Assembly (NCBI RefSeq): GCF_900101855.1
Contig: NZ_FMVC01000001.1
Location: forward strand, 62,001-126,000
Direction of reading: 5' to 3'
From: Flavobacterium anhuiense
Lineage (GTDB): Bacteria > Bacteroidota > Bacteroidia > Flavobacteriales > Flavobacteriaceae
DNA length: 64,000 nucleotides
Shown here: one piece after another, positions 31,924-42,230 of the stretch
Layout of the letters: each line of letters opens with the position of its first letter
How positions within the stretch are numbered: position 1 is the stretch's first letter
Made by a program: the position numbers and the translations under genes
Notes under the pieces: model-generated
Told to the model about the DNA's origin: nothing
What the model saw: the letters and a program-made list of their open reading frames with translations, nothing else
The model's database searches: none

Positions 31924-33384
31924 TTATTTCCAAGTATAAGTCCCAACTGAACCTGCATCAAGCGAAGTTGTTACCCATTTCCCGTTAAATTTAATGTTGA
32001 AAGTTTCTGTTGCAGAACCATCATTTTCAACAATCAGGACTTTAGAACCAGAAGGCGTGATAAAAGCAACATTTTGCAAACTTCCGCCAGAATTGCTTTC
32101 AATTCTAGTAGATCCCATTGGGACAAATTTTGAAGCATGTGCAATAATATAATACGCTACATTGCGCTCAAAACTATTGCCTGAAGTTATAGTTATAGCA
32201 CCTTTACACATTTCACATCCTCCATCTGTATGAGGACCAAAACTTGCATTATTTGCTAGATTCCACTCTAATGCATTTTTACTGTAATTTCTCATTGAGC
32301 CGATAATTACATTTCGAAGATGCCATTTTAAATCGCCTTCAAACTGCCCTTGTGATGAAGTCCATTGCTCTGTAAAATAAACATTTTTGGCTGGATACGA
32401 ATTGTAAACATTAAGTAAAGCTGTGATGTCACCAGCGTATAAATGGAACGCAGATCCATCAACATAAGGATAAGCGTCTGCATCTGCTAAAATGGTTTTT
32501 GGATAATTTGGATTATCGCAATTGTGATCGTAAGCAATGATTTTCACGTTTAGATTTGCTGTTTTAAAAGCCGGCCCTAAACTGTTTTTTATAAAATTGG
32601 CCTGATCTGTAGCAGACATATACATACTCGGATTGTTTCCGTCATGCAAAGGTTCGTTTTGAGGAGTTACAGCATCAATTGTAATCCCTTCTGCTTTCAT
32701 CTGCTGAATGTATTTTACAAAATATTTAGCGTAAACATCATAATATTCTGTTTTCAGTTTTCCTCCTTTAAAACTTGCGACATCTTTCATCCAAATAGGT
32801 GCAGACCAAGGTGTTGCTAAAATTAAAATTTTAGGATTAATTGCCAGAATTTCTTTTAGCATGACAATTAGATTTTTATCTTTTTCTAAACTAAATTTAT
32901 CTAGATTTAAATCTGTTTCTCCTATCGCAAGATCATTATAAGTAAAAGGCGTTGCATTTAAATCTGAAGCTCCAATACTGATTCTGATATAACTTACTCC
33001 TATTGAGTTTTCTCCATTCCCGAATAATTCTTGTAAAAGAGCAGTTCTTTTTGTTGCGTTTAATTGGTTTATAACGTCTACGCTTCCTCCTGTCAAAGTA
33101 TATCCGAAACCATCAACGGTCTGATATTTTTGAGCGGCATTTACTTCAATATTAGCATACGCATTCACTGTTGTGCCAAATCCTAATTTTACTGTTTGTT
33201 TCTCTAACAATGCACTTTGATTTCCTTTTGTCAACCAGAAATCAACATCATTTGCTACTACTATTGGCGGATTTACCACTGGCGGATTTTCTACAGGATC
33301 ACTTGACGAAGAGCATTTTACCTGAGCCATGACGGCTGCCATGATGAAAAACGCTTTTATAATATTCTTTAAATTAAATTTCAT
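31924..33384 (-). CDS. GH30 glycanase, lipoprotein (type A, copy 2)
   Basis: A 486-residue lipoprotein (Cys24 in MAQVKC) with a Ser/Pro-rich linker. It shares with 26692-28116 the segments YQTVDGFGYTLTGGSVD, AVTPQNEPLHDGNNPSM (acid/base Glu) and VYFTEQWTS (nucleophile Glu), as well as the C-terminal NIKFNGKW / NIKYNQK strand. It therefore looks like a paralogue of the same GH30_3-like endo-beta-1,6-glucanase type. It follows the type B GH30 gene after 29 bases and precedes GH5-CBM6. Confidence 0.88.
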   Translation of the reverse strand: MKFNLKNIIKAFFIMAAVMAQVKCSSSSDPVENPPVVNPPIVVANDVDFWLTKGNQSALLEKQTVKLGFGTTVNAYANIEVNAAQKYQTVDGFGYTLTGGSVDVINQLNATKRTALLQELFGNGENSIGVSYIRISIGASDLNATPFTYNDLAIGETDLNLDKFSLEKDKNLIVMLKEILAINPKILILATPWSAPIWMKDVASFKGGKLKTEYYDVYAKYFVKYIQQMKAEGITIDAVTPQNEPLHDGNNPSMYMSATDQANFIKNSLGPAFKTANLNVKIIAYDHNCDNPNYPKTILADADAYPYVDGSAFHLYAGDITALLNVYNSYPAKNVYFTEQWTSSQGQFEGDLKWHLRNVIIGSMRNYSKNALEWNLANNASFGPHTDGGCEMCKGAITITSGNSFERNVAYYIIAHASKFVPMGSTRIESNSGGSLQNVAFITPSGSKVLIVENDGSATETFNIKFNGKWVTTSLDAGSVGTYTWK

Positions 33385-33413
33385 TTTCTGTGGTTTTTTA
33401 GTTAGTCTGACAA

Positions 33414-34865
33414 TTAGTATACAATAGTCTGTATAGCATGTGCCGGAATGGTGATTGTGGTTTTTCCTGTTTGATTTTCTAAAGAATAAACAATCTCTTT
33501 TCCAGATTGATTCATTACAATCGTAATCAATTGTCCGTCAGAATTTTTAAAAGAAGTACTCAATAAAGATTTATCGCTTATGGTTTCAAGCACTCTTTTT
33601 GCGTTTGGTCTAATGAATTTTGAGAAATGCCCAATATAATAATACATTGGAGTATAAATTAATTCATCTTTTGTTGTATCAGCATGGATTGGCGCAAAAC
33701 AAAAATTCCCAACATGATTTGGGCCTCCGTTCTGGTCCAATAGAATATTCCAGTCTGTCCAACCAACTGTTCCGTTATTAAAATCATGAATCATATTGAT
33801 TCCGTAACGCTCTGCATTTCCCCAGAATTGATATTTTGAAGCATCAAATTTTTCGATACAGCCTTCTGTAAAAAGCAGATTTTTGTTTGGAAAAGCTTCA
33901 TGAACTTTTGCTACCGATTCAAATTGAGGCGGGCCTCCATTCCAAGTTTCATACCAGTGAAATCCAATTCCCCAAGCATATTTAGAAACTTCGGGATCTG
34001 AGAAAACAAGATTGGCTCTTTTAGTTAGCATGTCTCCTCGGTTATGATCCCAGATAATGACATTTTTAGAAGCCAGCCCTTCTTTTTCTAAAGTTGGACC
34101 AAGATGATTTTTAAGGAAATCTCTTTCTGCTTCTGGAGTATAGATGCAAGATTCCCATCTTTGCTTGGCCATTGGTTCGTTTTGAACTGTCATTCCCCAG
34201 ATTGGAATTCCTTCTTTTTCGTATTCTTTTATGAATTTGGTGTAATACAATGCCCAAGCTGGAGCAAATTCAGGCAATAAAACGCCGCCGTGCAAAATAT
34301 CATTATTGTCTTTCATGAAAGCTGGGGGACTCCATGGGCTAACAAATAACGTTAGTTTCCCGCCGGCTGTTTCAATTGCTTTTTTGATTAAAGGAATTCT
34401 ATATTTTCGATCGTGATCTATATTAAAAGTCTTTAAGTCTTTGTCTCCTTCAGAAACATAAGTATAGCTATCACTGCTGAAATCACAACTGTGAATGTTT
34501 GTTCTTGCCAAAGTATACCCGATACCTTTATTTTTATCGTAATAAGCATTTAAGAATTCCTGCTGTTTTTTTGGAGATAATTTTGCGAAAACTTCGGCGC
34601 TTGCATCTGTAATTGCTCCTCCGATTCCCAGGAATATCTGGTCAGTTTTATCAGTATTTACTAGAATAGATACTGTTGATGTTTTTTGTTGTTGAGTGTT
34701 GTTTTTTGAAATTAAATCATTTGATAATGATAATTTCAAATTGGTATTTTCGGCAGTAGTGTAAACCTTTATTTTATTATTTTTTTGAGCTGTTATTTTT
34801 GAGGTGAAACAGCTTAATTGCATTAATACAAAGGCTGATAGAAATATTTGAGAGGTAATTTTCAT
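33414..34865 (-). CDS. GH30 glycosidase, lipoprotein (type B, copy 1)
   Basis: A 483-residue protein with a lipobox-like signal peptide (LMQLSC, Cys19). The barrel contains FLGIGGAITDASAEVFAKL near residues 76-94, FVSPWSPPAFMKDNND, the acid/base Glu in MTVQNEPMAKQRWE and the nucleophile Glu in LLFTEGCIEKF, with GTVGWTDWNILLDQNGGP after it. It is nearly collinear with 34957-36411 and distinct from the type A pair. This is the glucosylceramidase/beta-glucosidase-like branch of GH30. Within this locus it should act on beta-linked gluco-oligosaccharides. Confidence 0.88.
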   Translation of the reverse strand: MKITSQIFLSAFVLMQLSCFTSKITAQKNNKIKVYTTAENTNLKLSLSNDLISKNNTQQQKTSTVSILVNTDKTDQIFLGIGGAITDASAEVFAKLSPKKQQEFLNAYYDKNKGIGYTLARTNIHSCDFSSDSYTYVSEGDKDLKTFNIDHDRKYRIPLIKKAIETAGGKLTLFVSPWSPPAFMKDNNDILHGGVLLPEFAPAWALYYTKFIKEYEKEGIPIWGMTVQNEPMAKQRWESCIYTPEAERDFLKNHLGPTLEKEGLASKNVIIWDHNRGDMLTKRANLVFSDPEVSKYAWGIGFHWYETWNGGPPQFESVAKVHEAFPNKNLLFTEGCIEKFDASKYQFWGNAERYGINMIHDFNNGTVGWTDWNILLDQNGGPNHVGNFCFAPIHADTTKDELIYTPMYYYIGHFSKFIRPNAKRVLETISDKSLLSTSFKNSDGQLITIVMNQSGKEIVYSLENQTGKTTITIPAHAIQTIVY

Positions 34866-34956
34866 GTTGCTTAAATAATCGTTTTAAAATTAAAAGCAAG
34901 AGAAGACTAAAATGGATGATTCAAATTAGTCCTCTACATTACTTTACTACAAAATA

Positions 34957-36411
34957 TTAATAAACAAGTGTTTGTATAGCGTGTGGCGGAATTTTTACTT
35001 CTGCCTTTTTATCTCCAATAATCAAATTGTAGGTGAGGTCGTTTGCAGATTGGTTCATAACAATAGTGGCCATGGTTCCATCAGCATTTAAAAAAGAGGT
35101 ACTCAATAAAGCGCTTTTGCTTACTGCAGTGCTTACTCGAGTAGCATTTAGGCGGATAAACTTTGAAAAGTGTCCGATATAATAATAAGATGGTGTGTAG
35201 ATTAATTCTCCTGTAGTAATATCTGCATGTATCGGTGCAAAACAGAAATTCCCAACATGGTTTGGTCCACCATTCTGATCTAGAAGGATATTCCAATCCG
35301 TCCAAGCAACTGTTCCGTTATTAAAATCATGGATCATGTTAATTCCGTAGCGTTCTGCATTACCCCAAAATTGATATTTCGATGCATCAAATTTTTCAAT
35401 ACAGCCCTCAGTAAACATCAGTTTTTTATCTGGATAAGCTTCATTTACTTTACCTACATTATCAAACATTGGCGCTCCGCCTGACCAAGTCTCGTACCAG
35501 TGAAATCCCATTCCCCAAACATACTTTGATGCTTCAGGATCTGAGTAAATTACGTTAGCACGATAATTCATCAAATCACGGTTATGATCCCAAACAATTA
35601 TTTTTTTATCACCAAGATTTTCTTTTTTCAAAGTTGGCCCAAGATAATTTTTGATAAAGTCTCTTTCGGCTTCAGCCGTATAAATACAAGATTCCCAAGT
35701 CTGTACAGCCATTGGCTCATTTTGTGTCGAAGTTCCCCAAATCGGAATTCCTTCTTTTTCGTAGGCTTTAATAAATTTTACATAAAAGTTGGCCCAAATC
35801 TGATAGTATTCAGGAAGCAAAGTACCGCCTTTTAATACATTTTTATTGCTTTTCATAAAAGCATTTGGAGACCAAGGAGCAGCGTAAGTCATCAATTTTC
35901 CACCTGCTTTCTGTATAGCTTGCTTTATTAAAGGAATACGAAATTGCTTGTCGTGATCAATAGAAAAAGTCTTCAGCCCTTTGTCTCCTTCTTCGATATA
36001 AGAATAGCTTCCACTGCTAAAATCAGAACTTTGAATTGTGGTTCTTAGCAAAGAATAGCCTATTCCTTTTTGTTTATCGTAGTAAGCATCTAAGAATTCT
36101 GCTTGTTTTTCTTTTGAAAGTTTAGCAAATATTTCGGCGCTAGCATCTGTAATAGCTCCTCCAATTCCTATAAAGGTCTGAAACTTTTTCGATGGTTCCA
36201 CAAAAACAGAAGTTTCTGTTTCTAAGGGTTGTTTTGCAGCAGAAAAAGTCAAATTATCTGTAGTTGTTAATCTCAACTTTGAGTTTTCTGCGGTAGTATA
36301 AACGGTTATTTTTTTGCCGTTGGTTGTAAACTCTTTTTTTGTTTTTGGCTGTTGCGCAAATGCTGCAGCAGAAAACAAAAGGCATAAAATTTTTAGGCTA
36401 TTTTTTTTCAT
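34957..36411 (-). CDS. GH30 glycosidase, periplasmic (type B, copy 2)
   Basis: A 484-residue enzyme with a plain signal peptide (ILCLLFSAAAFAQQ) and no lipobox cysteine, unlike its paralogue 33414-34865. It therefore probably acts in the periplasm while copy 1 is lipid-anchored. The shared motifs are FIGIGGAITDASAEIFAKL, the acid/base Glu in STQNEPMAVQTWE and the nucleophile Glu in LMFTEGCIEKF. The two genes look like a tandem duplication followed by a change of localisation. It is the first enzyme gene after the SusCD set and follows a terminator-like hairpin at 36491-36519. Confidence 0.88.
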   Translation of the reverse strand: MKKNSLKILCLLFSAAAFAQQPKTKKEFTTNGKKITVYTTAENSKLRLTTTDNLTFSAAKQPLETETSVFVEPSKKFQTFIGIGGAITDASAEIFAKLSKEKQAEFLDAYYDKQKGIGYSLLRTTIQSSDFSSGSYSYIEEGDKGLKTFSIDHDKQFRIPLIKQAIQKAGGKLMTYAAPWSPNAFMKSNKNVLKGGTLLPEYYQIWANFYVKFIKAYEKEGIPIWGTSTQNEPMAVQTWESCIYTAEAERDFIKNYLGPTLKKENLGDKKIIVWDHNRDLMNYRANVIYSDPEASKYVWGMGFHWYETWSGGAPMFDNVGKVNEAYPDKKLMFTEGCIEKFDASKYQFWGNAERYGINMIHDFNNGTVAWTDWNILLDQNGGPNHVGNFCFAPIHADITTGELIYTPSYYYIGHFSKFIRLNATRVSTAVSKSALLSTSFLNADGTMATIVMNQSANDLTYNLIIGDKKAEVKIPPHAIQTLVY

Positions 36412-36490
36412 TCGCTTCCAATTATTATGTTTTTAAATTGAAGTTTAGAAGAAATCAAAATAGAGTTCTACCTATAAAGGATTTAAAAAA

Positions 36491-36519
36491 TAGCCCATAC
36501 TCATAATGATTATGGGCTA
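36491..36519 (-). terminator. terminator-like hairpin between the SusCD genes and the glycoside hydrolases
   Basis: TAGCCCATA (36491-36499) and TATGGGCTA (36511-36519) with an inner TCAT/ATGA pair. The A-run at 36485-36490 gives a U-tract on the minus strand. Its stem is nearly the same as that at 42919-42944. It may set a lower level for the downstream enzyme genes. Confidence 0.75.
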
Positions 36520-36557
36520 TTTACAACCAAACTTAAACTTAAACTTAACTTAACTTT

Positions 36558-37433
36558 TTATTTTCCTCGGAATTCAATTTTTGAAACCGTAATTCCGTCT
36601 TTAGTGAAAGTATTACCACCTGAGCGAATCAATAAGTAGATTTTTCCGCTTTCACTGAACTTCACAACATTTGAAACTGTACCTGTTGCATCGTTTTTCA
36701 CACATCCAATTCCAGACAATCTACCTGAAAATTTATCTTTTGCGCAACCATCCCATGTACTTAATCCCATTACTTTATTGTCTTTATATTCTACTCCTGG
36801 TTGAGGTACCGATTTACCAGCATAAACTTCAAACCAAGTTTCATCAGAACCGCTTGGACAAGAAACATTCATATCAATAGTATATTCTCTATCTTTAACA
36901 ACCTCAATAGCTTGATAAATACCTTCTTGAGCCCATCCCCCTGGCGAATGAATTGTAGCGCTATTATTAGCAAAAGACCAAAAAGCTGCACCTGATGGAC
37001 TTAATTGTGCACTAGTCCATTTAGCTTGATCTGCGGCTGTAGCAAAAGTTCCTCCTTGTACCAAGTTTCCTTTCGCTGGATCTGTTTGTGCTACTACAAT
37101 CTGTTGCGAAGAAGTTGTCATTGCAGCTCCTGCACCAACTGCTGTATGTGTAACGGTATAGGTTCCCGCATCAGGTAAAGAAATCACTTGATTCATTTTT
37201 CCATTAAAAGCACCATCTCCAAGATCCCATTTTGAAAAAATAACTCCTTTCGGCTGAGCAGTTAGCAAATAAGTATTCATAGCGCCAGCAACTGGTGTTA
37301 TAGTAAAGGAAGCATCAACATTTGTTGCTACAAGAGGATTCTCATTAACATCTTCAGTACAGCTGTTTAATGTTCCTAATGCTAAAAATAGCATTAGATA
37401 TACACTTTTTCTGAAATATATATTTAGGTTCAT
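36558..37433 (-). CDS. surface glycan-binding-type lipoprotein with PKD domain (set 1)
   Basis: A 291-residue lipoprotein (Cys25 in LGTLNSC). Residues about 38-115 form a PKD-like domain (FSKWDLGDGAFNGKMNQVIS, DAGTYTVTHTAVG). The C-terminal ~165 residues are a jelly-roll-like domain (AFWSFANNSATIHSPGGWAQ, VKDREYTIDMNVSCPSG, KIYLLIRSGGNTFTKDG). It occupies the SusE/SGBP position directly after SusD. These proteins usually capture glycan on the cell surface. No catalytic motif is seen. Confidence 0.78.
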   Translation of the reverse strand: MNLNIYFRKSVYLMLFLALGTLNSCTEDVNENPLVATNVDASFTITPVAGAMNTYLLTAQPKGVIFSKWDLGDGAFNGKMNQVISLPDAGTYTVTHTAVGAGAAMTTSSQQIVVAQTDPAKGNLVQGGTFATAADQAKWTSAQLSPSGAAFWSFANNSATIHSPGGWAQEGIYQAIEVVKDREYTIDMNVSCPSGSDETWFEVYAGKSVPQPGVEYKDNKVMGLSTWDGCAKDKFSGRLSGIGCVKNDATGTVSNVVKFSESGKIYLLIRSGGNTFTKDGITVSKIEFRGK

Positions 37434-37466
37434 TTCTTTTTGTTTTGGTTAATTAGTAAATAACTA

Positions 37467-38975
37467 CTATTGGTAATTAGGATTTTGTTTCAATTTAGTA
37501 CCGTTAAGTTCTGTGTACGGAATTGGGAAAATCTCATCTGTTCCGGTATCAAAACCTCTATCAGATAATGCTGCTGCAGCATCTCCCCATCTTACTAAAT
37601 CGAAGAATCTATGTCCTTCACCTGCTAATTCCATTCTTCTTTCATGCTTAATAGCCGCTAATGTCACAGGCACTGAAGGCAATCCAGCTCTTTCTCTTAC
37701 GGCATCAAGTAATGCTTGTGCTCTTGGCCCAGATCCTAAAGCTTCTGCTTCCATTAGGTAAGTATCTGCAAGTCTTATTACATAAGAGTTTTGTTTGTAG
37801 TTCAATTCTGAGTTACCTCCTCCAGTACTAACATCTGACTGTCTTGGAAGATATTTGTTCAAGAAATATCCTGTATCTTGATAAGCTGGAATATAATCTG
37901 CTTTTCCTGCTGCTTTTAACGCTTTTAAGTCAAGAATTGTAGCGTCTTTACGTGGATCACCTTGCATTGCATCATACAATTTTTGAGTTGCAACATTGAA
38001 AGCCCATCCTGAAGGAAGATTTGGTGCATCAGAACCTGTTGGTCTAGAATAACCTCTAGGTCCAACCATAATGTTCAAAGAGTTACCCTCATCTCTACCA
38101 GATCCCCAAAATGTCCAATCAGAGTTACCTGCGCTACTATGAGATACTTCGATTAATGACTCTGCGTTGAATTTGTTTGACGTTACCCATAAATCGCTAA
38201 AATTATCCAGTAATTTATTACCATATTGGTTTGTCTCGCCTGGTGTACCATTTACTTCTGCCAATACAGCTGCTGCCTGAGGTTTTTTACCCTCAAATAG
38301 GTACACTTTTCCTAAAAGTGCTTGAGCCGCTCCTTTATTGAATCTTCCTGCTTCAGTATCCTTAATAACAGTATTTGGTAAAACTGCAATCGCCTCTGTT
38401 AAATCTTTCTCTATCTGAGCATAAATTACTTCTGGTGCAACTTGCTCAGGAGTATAGATTGTTTCTGTACTTAATGGCTCTAAAACTAATGCAATGTTTT
38501 TAAACATTCTTACTAGGTTAAAATAGTAAAGCGCACGTAATGTTTTAGCTTCTGCAGCAAATCTGTTTCTAACCGCATCATTCATTGAAGCTGCAGGCAA
38601 TTTAGACAACAAAATATTTGCTCTAGAAATACCTTGATAGTGATCATTCCAGTAACTACCTGGGATGGTAATTGAAGAAAGTGAGTGTGTAGAGAAATTC
38701 TGGATTCCAGTTCCATCTGTAGAACTACCACCTCCAGCATAAAAATCATCAGAGCCTGCATTAAGCATTGCCACCATGTTTTCAAAACCACCAGTATTTT
38801 TTCTCATTGGATCATACACCCCAATTAAAGCAGCATAACATTGCTGTTCATTAGAAAAATATGTATCTGTATCAAATTTTCCTTGTGGATTAATGGTAAC
38901 AAAATCTTCAGAACAAGATCCTAAGACTGCCAATGCCACAGCTATATATATATATTTAAATTTTATCGTTTTCAT
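37467..38975 (-). CDS. SusD/RagB family glycan-binding lipoprotein (set 1)
   Basis: A 502-residue lipoprotein (Cys21 in AVLGSC) with the SusD pattern. The N-terminal FVTINPQGKFDTDTYFSNEQ is followed by TPR-like helices, with YWNDHYQGISRANILLSKL near residues 104-122 and LRALYYFNLVRMF near 146-158. The C-terminal RRMELAGEGHRFFDLVRWGD near 450-470 is a hallmark. SusD forms the lid of the SusC transporter and binds the incoming oligosaccharide. Thirteen bases separate its start from the end of susC. Confidence 0.95.
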   Translation of the reverse strand: MKTIKFKYIYIAVALAVLGSCSEDFVTINPQGKFDTDTYFSNEQQCYAALIGVYDPMRKNTGGFENMVAMLNAGSDDFYAGGGSSTDGTGIQNFSTHSLSSITIPGSYWNDHYQGISRANILLSKLPAASMNDAVRNRFAAEAKTLRALYYFNLVRMFKNIALVLEPLSTETIYTPEQVAPEVIYAQIEKDLTEAIAVLPNTVIKDTEAGRFNKGAAQALLGKVYLFEGKKPQAAAVLAEVNGTPGETNQYGNKLLDNFSDLWVTSNKFNAESLIEVSHSSAGNSDWTFWGSGRDEGNSLNIMVGPRGYSRPTGSDAPNLPSGWAFNVATQKLYDAMQGDPRKDATILDLKALKAAGKADYIPAYQDTGYFLNKYLPRQSDVSTGGGNSELNYKQNSYVIRLADTYLMEAEALGSGPRAQALLDAVRERAGLPSVPVTLAAIKHERRMELAGEGHRFFDLVRWGDAAAALSDRGFDTGTDEIFPIPYTELNGTKLKQNPNYQ

Positions 38976-38988
38976 GATTCTTTAATTT

Positions 38989-41900
38989 TTAAAATTGAAC
39001 GTTAGCTCCAAACAGAATAGATCTTGCTTGCGGATAAACTCCTTTATCTACACCATAAACCTGACCTCCAATTTCTGGATCAAATCCAGTGTATTTTGTA
39101 AAAGTGATTAAGTTCTCTCCTGTTAGGTAAAAACGAACTTTATCAGCTCCAATTTTAGATGATAAATTAGTTGGCATTGTATACCCAAGAGTTACCACTT
39201 TCAGACGTAGATAATTTCCGTTTTCAAGATAAAAATCAGACATGTTAGTGTAGTTTTTATTTGGGTCATTATTTGTCAATCTTGGGTAATCGTTTGAAGT
39301 TCCTTCTCCAACCCAACGCTCTAAAGCTTTTGTTTGGTAGTTTGCATTCAATACATCCAATCTTCTTAAACCTTGGAAAATTTTGCTTCCAGCTGCTCCT
39401 TGAGTAAATGCCATAAAGTCAAAGTTTTTGTAATCTAAGTTTACTGTAAAACCAAAAGTATACTTAGGCAAGTTTGTTCCTAAGAATTGTTTATCATCAT
39501 CAGTAATTTTTCCATCACCATTAGAATCTACCCAGCGGAAATCTCCAGGTCTAGCATTTGGCTGGATTAAACCTCCTGAAGCGTTTTTATATGCTGCAAC
39601 TTCAGCTTCGTTTTGGAAAATACCCGCAGTTTTGAAACCATAAAATTCGTTAAACGAGTGACCAACTTGTGTTCTTGTTACTGGCCCCATAGATTGGAAA
39701 GAAGCATCTCCAACAATGAAATTTGTAGATGATCCTACATATGTAATTTCGTTTTTCAAGTAAGCAAGGTTTGCATTAACTCCTAAATTGAACTCACCAA
39801 GTCTTTTCTTGTATCCTAATTCAACCTCAATACCGCTGTTATCCATATCCGCAATATTTGCAGATGGAGCATCAACTACCCCCACATATCCAGGAATTAC
39901 GATGTTTCTTAAGATTCCTTTTGTTGTTTTTTTGTAGTAATCAAGAGTAAGAGAAAAATCATTGAATAATTTTGCATCAAGACCAACTGTTGTCTGAGAT
40001 GTTTCTTCCCATCCTAAGTTTGCGTTTGGAAGAGTTGAGTTTCCGTAGCCTGTAGTTATGCCTCCCGACGTTCCTACAGCATAGTTATAACCCCCAACAA
40101 CTGTTGCTCTATATTTGAAGTCATCAATATTATCGTTACCTACGACTCCATAACCTCCACGTAGTTTTAAAGTATTAACTACGTTATTTTCTTTCCAGAA
40201 ACCTTCTTTTGAAACCACCCATCCTAAAGAGAATGAAGGGAAAACTCCCCATTTTTTGTTTTCGCCAAAACGAGTTGATCCATCACGACGAACAATACCT
40301 GTGAAAAGATATTTTTCCATGTAATCGTAGTTAGCACGTAAGAACAATGAAGATAATTTGTGCTCTGTAAAATCACTTGCTCTATTAACTCTATCCGTTT
40401 GCGGGATATCAAAGTTAAATGATGCATCTTTATAACTTGTAATTGGCAATCCGAACATTGTTACTCCAATAGAACCACCAATATTTTCAACATACGCACC
40501 TTGCCCAGCTAACACACTAACATTGTGATCTCCAAATTTGTTAGCATAGCTTAAAGTATTCTCAAGTGTCCACGCTAAAGATTTGTTATTATTCTGACTG
40601 TAGTTATTTCTATCAGCTTTCATGTTTGGGTTTAAGAAGAATACTGGAGTAAACATTTCATCTCCCCAATAAGCTAACTTACCACCAAGTGTAGTTCTAA
40701 ATTTTAAGTGGCTTGTAATGTTAGCTTCTAAATAAGCATTCCCAACAAAATCATCTGACCAGCTGTATCCTCCTAATCTTGTTTGAATATATCCAAGAGG
40801 GTTTGTCATCTCTTGTTGTACTAAAGAAGATATTCCGTAAGGATTGCCATTTGCATCTCTAACTACATTTGGATTAGTATAGAAACCTGAATTTGCTACA
40901 GCAGGATCGGTAACCACTAGTGGAGTCAATGGATCTAAGTTGATTGCAGAGCTTAAAGGTCCACCAAACTCACTGTTTGTATTACCAATACCTTTTGTTT
41001 TTTGGTGTGTATATCCAAAAGTTTGTCCGAAAGTAAAGTAATCAGAAATTTTGTGTGTTGAGTTTAATCTGAAGTTTTTCTTTGTGTAGTTAGAAATATC
41101 TGTTGTAACAATACCTTCCTGATCTTGAATTCCGAAAGAAGCATAGAAAGTAGATTTTTCACCACCACCACTAATACTTAACTCGTGAGTGTATCTGAAA
41201 GCAGAATCATTAAAGATTGCATCTTGCCAATTAGTACCTTTTCCAAATGCTGCAGGATTTGTGTATTTAATAGCGCCTCCGTCATTTAAAGATTTTTCAT
41301 TCATTAAAGTTGCATACTGAGTAGCATTCAACATATCTAATTTTTTAGCTGGAGCAGATATACCAGCAAAACCATTATAGTTTACAGAAATTTTCCCTGA
41401 TTTACCTTTTTTAGTAGTAACTAAGATAACCCCTGTAGCCGCACGAGTACCGTAGATTGCAGCAGAAGCCGCATCTTTAAGAACCTCAATAGATTCGATA
41501 TCACTTTGGTTGATAAAACCAATTGCGTTTGCATCTACAGCAATACCATCAACAACCCAAAGAGGGTCATTTCCACCTTCTCTAAATGTAGTGATACCTC
41601 TTACACGAACTTTTGAGTTTGCTCCAGGCTGTCCAGAAGTAGCTGCAACAGAAACCCCTGCTACTCTACCTTGTAAAGCTTGCTCAACTCTTCCGTTTGG
41701 TACTTTTTCTAAATCAGCCGATTTTACACTAGAGATTGCCCCAGTTACAACAGATTTCTTTTGAGTACCGTATCCAACAACAACAACCTCATTTAAAGAT
41801 TGTGATTCTGGTTTTAATTGAACTGTAATTTTTGTTCTTCCGTTTATAGCTTCAGTTACTGTAGCATAACCAATAAACGTAATTGTTAATGATCCGCTTG

Positions 41901-42099
41901 AAGGCGCTTGAATCTGGAATTTCCCGTCAAAGTCTGACGCAGTAGATTTTGTAGTACCTTTTAATAAAATTGTTGCACCTGGAACAGGCATACCATTTTC
42001 ATCGTTAATTATTCCATTTACTGTGACATCCTGAGCCATAGCTATAACCGAGAATAACAAAGATGAAATACAAAAAACAAGTAATTTTGTTAATTTCAT
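38989..42099 (-). CDS. SusC/RagA family TonB-linked outer-membrane transporter (set 1)
   Basis: A 1036-residue receptor. It has a signal peptide (MKLTKLLVFCISSLLFSVIAMAQ), a carboxypeptidase-like domain (GIINDENGMPVPGATILLKG, near residues 29-48), the SusC signature SQSLNEVVVVGYGTQKK, a plug with AASAAIYGTRAATGVILVTT, and a 22-strand barrel. It imports oligosaccharide with SusD. The first ~100 residues are almost the same as those of the set 2 SusC (45601-48819), and their leaders also match. The barrels differ, so the ligands may differ. Confidence 0.96.
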   Translation of the reverse strand: MKLTKLLVFCISSLLFSVIAMAQDVTVNGIINDENGMPVPGATILLKGTTKSTASDFDGKFQIQAPSSGSLTITFIGYATVTEAINGRTKITVQLKPESQSLNEVVVVGYGTQKKSVVTGAISSVKSADLEKVPNGRVEQALQGRVAGVSVAATSGQPGANSKVRVRGITTFREGGNDPLWVVDGIAVDANAIGFINQSDIESIEVLKDAASAAIYGTRAATGVILVTTKKGKSGKISVNYNGFAGISAPAKKLDMLNATQYATLMNEKSLNDGGAIKYTNPAAFGKGTNWQDAIFNDSAFRYTHELSISGGGEKSTFYASFGIQDQEGIVTTDISNYTKKNFRLNSTHKISDYFTFGQTFGYTHQKTKGIGNTNSEFGGPLSSAINLDPLTPLVVTDPAVANSGFYTNPNVVRDANGNPYGISSLVQQEMTNPLGYIQTRLGGYSWSDDFVGNAYLEANITSHLKFRTTLGGKLAYWGDEMFTPVFFLNPNMKADRNNYSQNNNKSLAWTLENTLSYANKFGDHNVSVLAGQGAYVENIGGSIGVTMFGLPITSYKDASFNFDIPQTDRVNRASDFTEHKLSSLFLRANYDYMEKYLFTGIVRRDGSTRFGENKKWGVFPSFSLGWVVSKEGFWKENNVVNTLKLRGGYGVVGNDNIDDFKYRATVVGGYNYAVGTSGGITTGYGNSTLPNANLGWEETSQTTVGLDAKLFNDFSLTLDYYKKTTKGILRNIVIPGYVGVVDAPSANIADMDNSGIEVELGYKKRLGEFNLGVNANLAYLKNEITYVGSSTNFIVGDASFQSMGPVTRTQVGHSFNEFYGFKTAGIFQNEAEVAAYKNASGGLIQPNARPGDFRWVDSNGDGKITDDDKQFLGTNLPKYTFGFTVNLDYKNFDFMAFTQGAAGSKIFQGLRRLDVLNANYQTKALERWVGEGTSNDYPRLTNNDPNKNYTNMSDFYLENGNYLRLKVVTLGYTMPTNLSSKIGADKVRFYLTGENLITFTKYTGFDPEIGGQVYGVDKGVYPQARSILFGANVQF

Positions 42100-42138
42100 T
42101 TTTCTAAAAATTTTGGTTAATTAATTAGTAATTTGATG

Positions 42139-42230
42139 CAATACTAAAACTAAATTTTCACTTTTCACATCTTGAAGTCACTACAAAAACACATCAAATT
42201 AAAAAAAATAATATTATAAAAACACATCAA
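42139..42230 (-). promoter_or_regulatory. susC (set 1) control region: two direct repeats and a -7-like element
   Basis: On the plus strand TACAAAAACACATCAA (42182-42197) and TATAAAAACACATCAA (42215-42230) are direct repeats exactly 33 bases apart, or three helical turns. A -7-like TAGTATTG on the minus strand lies at 42139-42146. The same arrangement is found before the second susC at 48859-48951. Confidence 0.6.

Noticed and set aside
33414..36411. Assembly duplication of the two type B GH30 genes
   Set aside because: The genes differ throughout in DNA and have different signal peptides, so they are true paralogues.
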